A stretch of DNA of 64,000 nucleotides from Cunninghamia lanceolata. Taxonomy: Eukaryota > Streptophyta > Pinopsida > Cupressales > Cupressaceae. This document shows positions 55,978 through 64,000 of the stretch, piece by piece. Below the pieces are notes generated by a model. It worked only from the letters and a program-made list of their open reading frames with translations, ran no database searches and was not told where the DNA came from. The stretch lies in contig BSBN01000829.1 in NCBI GenBank assembly GCA_027924645.1, positions 186,001-250,000 on the forward strand, in the 5' to 3' direction. A program made the position numbers and the translations under genes. The number at the start of each line of letters is the position of its first letter. Within the stretch, counting starts at the first letter, position 1.

Positions 55978-56512
55978 AATATTATTTGGAGTAGGTCACT
56001 ATTATGGTGCATGTTTGTTATCGGCATGCACAATTTGATTTGGATGGTGTTGAGAGTACATATCTAGAACGAGTCATTAAAAAATAATATCACTTTTATA
56101 TTAGTGATGATAAAGAGCATGACATGCATTTTGTACGTCATTGCTTTAAGTAGTGTTTTGAAGATTTTAAAAGAAGGGGTGTCAAAATTGAAAACTATTT
56201 TGTATGGTCAGATGAGTGTGTGGCACAATTCAAATCATCAAGGCCATTTTATGTACTTTGTAGATATCATTGACATGACAATATACCACATGTTTGAAGT
56301 TTCTTTGAGAGTGGGCATATAAAGGGTGAACATGATGGTGCAGGAGCTTGAATCAAACATGCTCTAATAAAACATCAAATGAATTATGAGGGAGAATCGT
56401 ATAAATGATACACATGATGTTGTTGAATGGTGTAAGAAACACTTCACATCTGAGGTTGACACATCTTTAGGGAGGAACCCACATCCAAATAAAGTGTTCT
56501 GGGAGCTATCAG
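55978..56512 (+). pseudogene. W-S-D/GHGKG-family gene, 3' part
   Basis: It continues the gene broken at 49650: M-V-H-V-C-Y-R-H, Y-H-F-Y-I-S-D-D-K-E-H-D, F-V-R-H-C-F-K, V-W-S-D-E-C-V-A-Q-F-K-S-S-R-P-F-Y-V (W at 56205), G-H-I-K-G-E-H-D-G-A-G-A (56313-56346), and H-D-V-V-E-W-C-K-K-H-F, ending at F-W-E-L-S with donor CAG/GTATGT (56513). About eight stops interrupt it. Acidic residues in D-F-A-E-N, W-S-D and G-E-H-D-G would suit a DDE-type nuclease or transposase, but the family is not one I can name. Confidence 0.6.
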
Positions 56513-56645
56513 GTATGTATATTATTTGAAAAAGGTTTTCACTTATTTAATATTTAGTACTTAAAAATTTATTTATTTTATTTCATACATTGAATGTTTA
56601 TAGTTATATAATTTCAACAAAATTGTAATTATAAATCATGTTTGA

Positions 56646-56665
56646 TACATACATACATACATACA

Positions 56666-56695
<30 letters not shown>
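56646..56695. repeat. (ACAT)n microsatellite
   Basis: Twelve or so ACAT units within the presumed intron after the donor at 56513. Confidence 0.95.
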
Positions 56696-56699
<4 letters not shown>

Positions 56700-59600
56700 A
56701 TTGTTACCATTTTTTCACCACAACTCAAAATTGGCAGAGCTGGTGCAACAAATTCATTTTTAGAGTGAAGGTTAACATTCTTTTGTTATAAGTTATTTGC
56801 ATAGTTATTGTGTTTTAGTGATAATTGCAGTTTAGTTGTTCAAAAGAAGAAAAGATTTTAGATCATTCATTGCATTGCAGAACATTCACATGAGAGATAA
56901 GTATTTCATTCACCACAATAATTATTCAGTAGTTGAAATACATAAAAGGATAAACATTGCATTGAAAGAAATAATGACATATCGAATTCCCCACACAAGC
57001 TGTGGGTATAGCTGAACAAATGCAAGTATAAAGAAAATGCTATGCATCTAAGGATAAGAAAGAGAAGGTCATAGCAATCATTGCCTTGAAGGTCTTCAAT
57101 CTTTGAAGTTGTTTTCTGTCTTGCTCCCGATCTTTGACAATGACATGCAAAATGTGGGAAGGTTCTATTAGAGCTTTAGTTATGAGATCTTTATATCCTA
57201 TCAGAAGAGGTATAACACTTTATTTATAATCCACTGATCAATGAACATCATCCACATGTAGGAGGAAATGAGAAAGAAACAATCATGAAACTGCATTGTT
57301 TTTTATTCTAATTTGTTTGTTTCATGTGCAGGTATAGGATAAGTCATGTAGCTGATTGAAGGCATATCAGCATGTGGTGTCAAGTGGGCTCCCATAAGGG
57401 TTGAGCCTAGCATGCTACCTCCCCTTAGCCTTAGAAGGGATGAAATGAAAAGAAAAAATCATTATTCACATTACTCTAATTGCATGACAAACTGAAGGAG
57501 TAGAAAGCAGTCAGATGCATTGATGTCAAAAATAGGATACACCCATGACTGCACCTCAAAGAATGAAATGGAATCATAAGAGTAAACTGAACTTGATGAA
57601 TAACATTCAATGCAAAAGAACAACTATCATCATTGCTTCAATTGTCATTAAGAAACTAAAATTCACAGATATTCCATTTATGTATCTATCATGATATTTG
57701 TATGCATCAGAGAAATTAAGAACATCAAGTGCATTTCCATCATTTTAATGTCAAATAGTTGCTGATGGATAATATCATGCAATTGTTCATGACTATTCTG
57801 GTCATAACATGACATCAGAAACATATATCATTTTATGTATGCATTGAGCAAACTAAAAAGTGCAAGTTGGAATAGTAAATGCCAAATGGATCCACAAGAA
57901 GATACTTTGACAGATTATATCTTTCTCATCTTGTGATCATATCAAGAATGTATATGCCTCTATGCCATCATGATATGCTATAGTGGCAAGAATGTACAAG
58001 TGTCCATGAACATATACGTGACATTGTGAGTTTCTAGGTGGACAACCAATAAAGAAATGTCATACTATATGTGGTGTAGGGAAAGAATAGCCAATTGATA
58101 AACATCATGTATATCATATTTCTATGCTACAAGAAAAGTGTTGTCATTCAAAATGACATGATATAATTTCCAAGTGGATGTGCCATGTGACAGAAACAAC
58201 CATATAATGTTCCAGTTATCATATGTAGATCAATTGCAATACATATAGAAGCAATGTTTACAGGCAAGTGGATGCCACTTCTACAAAAGAGGACAGTCAG
58301 CTTGAACTGCTAATCATGTATATTATTTGTCAAGAGTATGTACAGTAAAGAGACAATCTCCACCAATCAAATCTTTTAAGACAATGAAGCATCATGACAA
58401 TTGCCCAACCAAAAGAGAGTGAAGAGCTATAGGAGTTATAAAGAAATCAACATGTGCTTCAGCTCTTCCTATTCTATCCATGAGTACAGATGTTATAGTG
58501 CATAATGAAGTAGTCAAAGTATGACAGAAAGAATATGAACTAAACCAACATCACATGTATATGCTACAGGTTACATGATCATTTCAGGTATGTGCATATA
58601 GAAATGGTGTCATCCTCAGAAGATGTAAAGACATAATGAAAATAGCAGTTATGTTTCATCATGACAACAATGTAAGAAACCCCAATGTCCATATACTCAG
58701 TAGTATTGAGGTAACTACATCAGATAAATAAAGAAAGAGGGTAACTACAAATACATCAGATGCATCATATGAAATAAAAAACATGACATCATCTACAGTG
58801 GACAATAAATGATAAGAGCAAGAAAATTTAGTGTATACCATGTAGCCTCTTGAAAAATAACAAATACAGAGGTGGAACATATGTATCTAAGATATAAAAG
58901 GTTGTGCACAGGTAGATTCCATTTTTCTTCTTGATTGTTTTAGAGCCATACAAATTTATACACTACCAGATGAGGGTTTTAAGACAAAATACAAGAGATA
59001 TAGAGAGGAAAAAGACTTTCAGATATGTAAAGCTCAGAATATTACTCAAATGTATAGAAGCAGCTGTGACCCCATGACCTCAGAAACACTTGTATATCAT
59101 ATGGAGAAGCTCAGAGTTTTATGAAGGACCATAGTTGCGGCCATATAGAGTTAGAAACATTTCCTCATAATATGCCAAATCCACCTAGGGTTTCAAGAAA
59201 TGAGAGCAGTATACAAGAGGTTCTATGTAGATACAGAGTTATCATGAATGGTTTCAAGCCATAGAAAAATAAAGACTGTACATAAATATATAGCTACAAC
59301 CAATGCCGAAGATACATTCTTCCCTCAAGAATTCAAAAACCCATTTCATTTTGTGTAAAAACGCAAAGCTACAGGTTACGGGTTTCGAAGTTTCAACACA
59401 GAAAATTTAGAGGATATAAAATGTCTCATAGTTCTAAGCTTTGACTAGCAAATAGCAATACAAAGTGATAAATGATTTGAAGGAGTCAAGGTTTGAAGGG
59501 TGGAGTTTTTACCTTTCTTTATTTTTGAGTAAAAAGACATGATATAGCTGCAAGTTTTGGCCTCAAAATACACAGAATGCCATAAAGAAATGTAAAGACT

Positions 59601-61500
59601 GCATAGAATGTTATATGCTAGCTGTGGCCGAACAAGCTTCAAAAAACCCATTTCAGTTATGGTGAGTGATTGCAACTATAGAATGGGATGTAGAAATGAA
59701 TTTGTATTCGAACCCCACTTAGGGTTTTTAAAACTAGATACAAATAAACAAAGAATATGGCCACAGATTTTTTAATCCATAGAATCTACAGAGTGCCAAT
59801 GAAATGGTAAACTAACTGAAGATATATTCAAAGATTGATCTTTTTAAGAGAAACTCACCTTCTCGAGAGATGTAGAGCCGAAAGTTTTACTTTTGGGGTT
59901 TCATTTTCCTCTCACAGTTGCAACAAACGACGTCCATAATATAGCGAAGAAATGACATAGAAACAAATGCATACAAATTCATCAAAAATAATATCATGGC
60001 CGTGACTTTTGAAGCCCTTTTCACCTCAAAACATCAAATCAAAGTCAAGTATGGGAACCAAATATGCCTCAGAAAGAGTTTACCTTTTCTTTCTTGTAAG
60101 AGATTCATGGAGGTCAAGCCCAGGAAATGCCAGAAAGATGCAAATTTTTGATCTTGAAACCTAGGGTTTCATGGCGGCAGTGAAGAGCCATATCTACAAA
60201 ATGCTAAAGTCAAAATGAGCCTAAAAAGATAGGGCAAGGTTTGTTTTGTTCTTAGGATTTCAATGAAGGCCTATCTTGAACATTGCATTTTTATCACATC
60301 TATTTCTTTTTGTGGCACAAAATTAATACCTTGGTGGTGTTAAGATATTACAACATGATGCCTAAGTCAATGACTTAGTGAGAGGTTGATCCCATTGCTC
60401 CCTCAAGATATTTAATGCCTCAAAACATGCTTAAGTCACCTTGTGATATGCCATGTGTTTTACCCCTTGGAGATAGGGATGAATTTCATGCCTTAGGAGT
60501 GATATGCAGAAGATTTCATTTGTGGTATGAGACAAGTCCACATGCCACATAGATTGCGAGGTCATATGCAGATGAGTTATTAGGACTTTTCATTTTTTGC
60601 AAATATCATATGATCCTCATAATGATTTTTATGATTTTTTTATGGAAAAATCAAACATTGTAATTGCAATTGGCAAAATTATAAGCCATGGAGATTTGTT
60701 TTTTGTAAATCAAATCAAATAGGGAATAGAATAAAACTGCCAAGCATTGTAAAGTTAGTTTTAAAGCAATCATTTATAAATTGCTTTAAAACTAAAACTA
60801 TTTTAGGGTAGTTAGACTAATAAAACAAATAAAATATTCCTTCCTCGATTTGTTTTATTTAAAGGCAGATAAGGACAAAAAATGAGATCTCATGGGTAGA
60901 GGAAAGAAGATTTTTGGTGGGGCCACATGAGGGGATCTTTTGGCATCTTGTTTTCACAGTTTGGCCTCTTTTTGAGAGATTTTATTTTGGATTTTTTAAG
61001 GAGCTTGAAAATGGACTTGGAGGTCTATTTTTAGGAGTTTTTTTCTAGCTTTCAGGGAGAGTTTGATTTTAGAGCATATATGTTAGAGATACATTTCATT
61101 TTCAGCAGTTCCAGTTAGTGTTTTGACAGCATAGAGTAGAGATTGGAGTGTGCATAGAGTAGAGATTAGAGTGTAGAGATATTAGAGTCTTCCTCTCACA
61201 CTGAGAGTGTTGTATTCAGCATATGTACTCATTATTCCTTCAGTTATAGAGAAACAATTTTCCTTCATTTCTTACCTCTCTTTTTGCAAAACTGATTTGA
61301 TATGACACTGTGATAAACATTTATCCTCTGTTTTTGTCTTGGTTTTGTGATAGGTTATGCAATTATTTTGGTTAATTCAGGTTGCATGTTGTGTTTGATT
61401 AAACCTTCATGTGAAATATTTATGAATTGGGTAAAATCAAAGTGTTGTGAAGATCAATGCTCTGTGGTTTGATTGTGAGTAAGATCTGATAGGAATTTAG
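56700..61500. repeat. Non-coding stretch with diverged repeats, maybe LTR/leader of J
   Basis: Almost 5 kb without a supported gene. On the minus strand, segments between about 58900 and 60200 recur in diverged form: GAAACCCTAGG(T/A), TTTGGC..., (T/C)(A/G)GCTATAT, and CAGTCTTTA.ATTTCT. Several end in GTGAGTTT- or GTAAACT-like donors, for instance after CATCTCTCGAGAAG (about 59860). 61090-61180 repeats AGCATAGAGTAGAGATT(G/A). It may include the 5' LTR of element J, but without a second copy no boundary can be set. Confidence 0.4.
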
Positions 61501-62039
61501 TATTGGTGCATCACCTTAGATTTCATTTCAATTATTTACTGTAGTTTACCTCTCTCATCCATTTTCCCAAATAAGTCATTAGATTAGGAAAAATCATAAG
61601 GAGAACCATCTCACTCTGGAGATTCCCTCTTGACATAGATCAGCCACAATCTGGGAGGGTTTCCATGTTTCAACAGGATAGTCAAGTTTTGACTTGGCTA
61701 GTGGCACAATCTTGTGGGACTCTAAAAGTGATTTCAGAGAAATTTTATACCCTCATAGCTGATGTTCTGGTATATATAGTAGCATTCCAACTTTTGAAGG
61801 CTTTCACAATATACCTGGTGACTCAATTATCTCTAGTCTTGCATGCATATTAGTTTTACTAGCTTATGAAAACTAGATCCAATTCTAATCCATTTCAATA
61901 TTTATAGCTATCTCCACCAAGAAGAAGAGGTAGATCAGCAAGCAGAATAACTGATTCAATGAGGAGATCAAAATCAAAACCTCCAACTTCAACACAAAGA
62001 AGCAGAAGTCTGGTGCTTATAGTTCAAATACCCATAGTA

Positions 62040-62843
62040 GTTAGATAGTACGCATTTACCCCCTACAACAGAGGTAACTCACTACAACTTGCTCAGCCTG
62101 ATGATATTCTAGTTGCAGCCTTCGAAGGACTACCATATTTCACCAGAGAAGACCATACTACAGCTACTGAGCATATTCAGGATGTGGCAATCCTTTGTTC
62201 CATACACAATGTCACCCAAGAAAATGTGGCAATCAGACTTTTGGCTGCATCATTGAAAGGGAAAGCCTTGCAATGGTTTAGAGGACTTCCTAAAAATTCA
62301 ATAACATTGTGGGATCTATTGGGAGATGGATTGCACAAGCACTTCGAAGACAAATCTGATCATCTCTCATTGCTAGAGCAGTTGAGCACCATCAAAAGGG
62401 CACCCCATGAACACATGGCAGATTTCAACTACCAATTTTAGAAAACCTAGGATAGAATCCCTGTAACGGTAAAGCCCATGCCAAGGCATGCATTTTTGTT
62501 TTAACTTAAAGCTTTGAACAGTGAAATTTCTGTAATGATCCAGTCTATGGGAGGAACCACCCTTCCTGATTCTTTTGAAGTTGTTGTTAGAGCAGAAAAT
62601 TGCCTTATCAAAGAAGGGAAGATAGCCCTGAGGCCTCCCTTACCCATTTTCCTGGAAATCCAGCCATCTATGCCAATAGCAGTGCCTCCTTTGGCTGTTG
62701 TCCCACCTGTTCCAGTAATAACCCATCAGCCTGCAGCCCAAGAAAACCATACCCCAGCTCATCTCCAAGAAATCAAAAAGTTGAAAGGCATGATTCAGTC
62801 CATGGACAGAACCTTTGGCAATGAATTTGTTAACATTAAGTAG
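62040..62843 (+). pseudogene. gag of gypsy element J
   Basis: The capsid core is in frame 62184-62441: A-F-E-G-L-P-Y-F and H-I-Q-D-V-A-I just upstream, then I-R-L-L-A-A-S-L-K-G-K-A-L-Q-W-F-R-G-L-P, H-F-E-D-K-S and D-F-N-Y-Q-F. After stops at 62439 and nearby, frame 62514-62843 continues (S-E-I-S-V-M-I-Q-S, a proline/valine-rich spacer, then K-K-L-K-G-M-I-Q-S-M). It is shorter in conserved motifs than the gags of A and C, so it is a different gypsy group. Confidence 0.8.
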
Positions 62844-63489
62844 TAGATTTGCCAAGAAACTAAGCCTTACCAAGCCCCATATCAGCCCAATCAGTAGTAT
62901 AGATAGCCTTTTCAAGTTGATCCTCAGGGTCAAAGAAGAAACTACAACCCTTGACCCTTCCAATCTTACAACCCAAATACTGCCAGCACCTCAAGGGAGC
63001 TTGTACCCACACAGAATAACTTAGCTCAAGATGGTAACTGGTGTTATCCATGTCACCAACCGTATAATCAAGATGCGTGCACAAATGGAGTAAGAAATTA
63101 GGCACTCATGGTTTAGAACAGTTATGCAAGTTCAGAAGGTGTCTCTGGTGAAGTTTTAGCTCAGTAAAATAATGTTGATGTAGCCTTAATGAACTGGCAA
63201 GATTCTGATTTCTACAGTATAAGTTACTCATAAGGCCAAAACAACAAAATATACCTGTTTTAGCCAACACAAGGTCAAAATAGAGGGCTGCAGATATTAA
63301 TCAGCAAGCTGTAATGGTACAACAACAGCCCGTGAAGGATAAAAATCAAGCCTTTCCATCACAAACTACCCCTGTATCACAGCAGAAAGTGCAAATTCTA
63401 CAAAGGGATCAAACTATACCAATAAAGGATCAGCCCAAACAACAACAACCTTCACAAAGGCAGAATGATGCTGCTACTGTAAAAGGATA

Positions 63490-64000
63490 ACAAAAGGTAA
63501 ATCCTATTTCTTTCAACATAGTAGATCATCTTAAGAAATCTACAGTGAGTATGTCAGTTATGGATGCCTTGCGCATTCCTAGCCAAAAGAATTTTCTACA
63601 AGAGGCCTTGGCTGAACTTTCTATTTCTAAGTGTTCTAATCAAGGAAAGGCCAAAGTTGTACTTGCAAATAGCCCAGAAATCAAGAGTGGACAACCAACA
63701 AATGAGGTAAAGCCTCCTCCTTTCTATCTAAGTCTCATTATTGGTGATAAACTTGTTCATAACTGCATGATAGACTCCAGAGTAAGCAATTCAGTCATGC
63801 CCAAAAGTCTATTTGATTCATTAGGATTGGTTTATGAGCCCCCTGCAAAAAAAGTTGTTTAGTTAGACGGGTCTGCACTTAGTACTGCAGGAATAATTAG
63901 AAATCTACCTCTTACACTACATGCTTGTCCTAATTTTGCAATCCATTAGGACATTTACATTATTAATCTCCCACATAGATTTGTATTATGCCTTTCTAGG
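63490..64000 (+). pseudogene. Protease of gypsy element J (partial)
   Basis: Frame 63545-63862 encodes M-D-A-L-R-I-P, F-Y-L-S-L-I-I-G-D-K-L-V-H-N-C and M-I-D-S-R-V-S-N-S-V-M-P-K, the active-site loop with D-S-R where D-S-G is expected, so activity is lost. After a TAG the same frame gives G-I-I-R-N-L-P-L-T-L-H and continues to the window edge. Confidence 0.8.

Larger units (their letters stand above)
61900..64000 (+). mobile_element. Ty3/gypsy element J, gag and protease (runs off window)
   Basis: Plus-strand gag core at about 62050-62850, then a Gln-rich region with a poor zinc motif (C-Y-P-C-H-Q-P-Y-N-Q-D-A-C at about 63042), then protease to the window end. RT must follow outside. Primer site and LTR are not securely seen. 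A TTTATAG/CTATCTCCACC junction near 61909 could be a splice acceptor. Confidence 0.75.

Noticed and set aside
61503..61520. TTGGTGCATCACC as primer site of element J
   Set aside because: It does not match a primer site I can confirm, and no LTR end can be shown beside it.

Overview
The window is repeat-rich DNA of a land plant with a large genome, most probably a gymnosperm (inference). The evidence is old, nested LTR retrotransposons of both plant superfamilies, tRNA-iMet-type primer sites (TGGTATCAGAGC), a tract of degenerate TTTAGGG telomere-like DNA, PPR gene fragments and GT-AG introns. No intact host gene, rRNA, tRNA gene or CRISPR array was seen. Almost every reading frame is broken by stops, so most entries are pseudogenes.

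Layout. 1-2637: 5' part of a minus-strand Ty3/gypsy element (A: gag, primer site, LTR). 2640-11290: plus-strand Ty3/gypsy element B (RNase H-like domain, RT, RNase H, integrase, 3' LTR-like region). It is cut short on the left by A and interrupted at 3556-6348 by deleted minus-strand gypsy element K. 11290-29600: minus-strand Ty1/copia element D, split in three by two later insertions. E (12117-21715, plus) is a 9.6 kb non-autonomous element with 1.27 kb LTRs, tandem repeats and a Pro/Ser-rich ORF carrying a G-patch-like segment. F (22582-28591, minus) is a nearly complete copia element of D's own family, with an exact ATTTT target-site duplication. 30977-37972: copia element G (plus), the best preserved, with paired 1.24 kb LTRs and repeated polypurine tracts of Sirevirus type.

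37973-49650 is different. It holds an exon of an unknown protein with 11-residue repeats (38580-39142), an internally deleted chromovirus (39150-40623), a GTAT microsatellite, and a 3.5 kb array alternating TTTAGGG-like and GA-rich blocks. Next come a minus-strand gene of at least seven exons with clean splice sites (48665 down to 44345) and, head to head with it, a plus-strand gene of an uncharacterised family with CCC..YH, D-F-A-E-N, W-S-D and GH.KGEHDGAGA motifs (about 48930-49650). This second gene is split by the minus-strand gypsy element C (49651-55976) and resumes at 55978-56512. The two divergent intron-containing genes are the best candidates for an undescribed system, possibly a two-gene DNA transposon, but that reading is inference.

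56513-61900 is non-coding with diverged repeats. 61900-64000 is the gag and protease of another plus-strand gypsy element (J) that runs off the window. Three findings stand out: the LTRs of copia F and gypsy C share a collinear block of about 380 bp; two PPR fragments form a near-perfect 36 bp inverted repeat; and the head-to-head gene pair described above.
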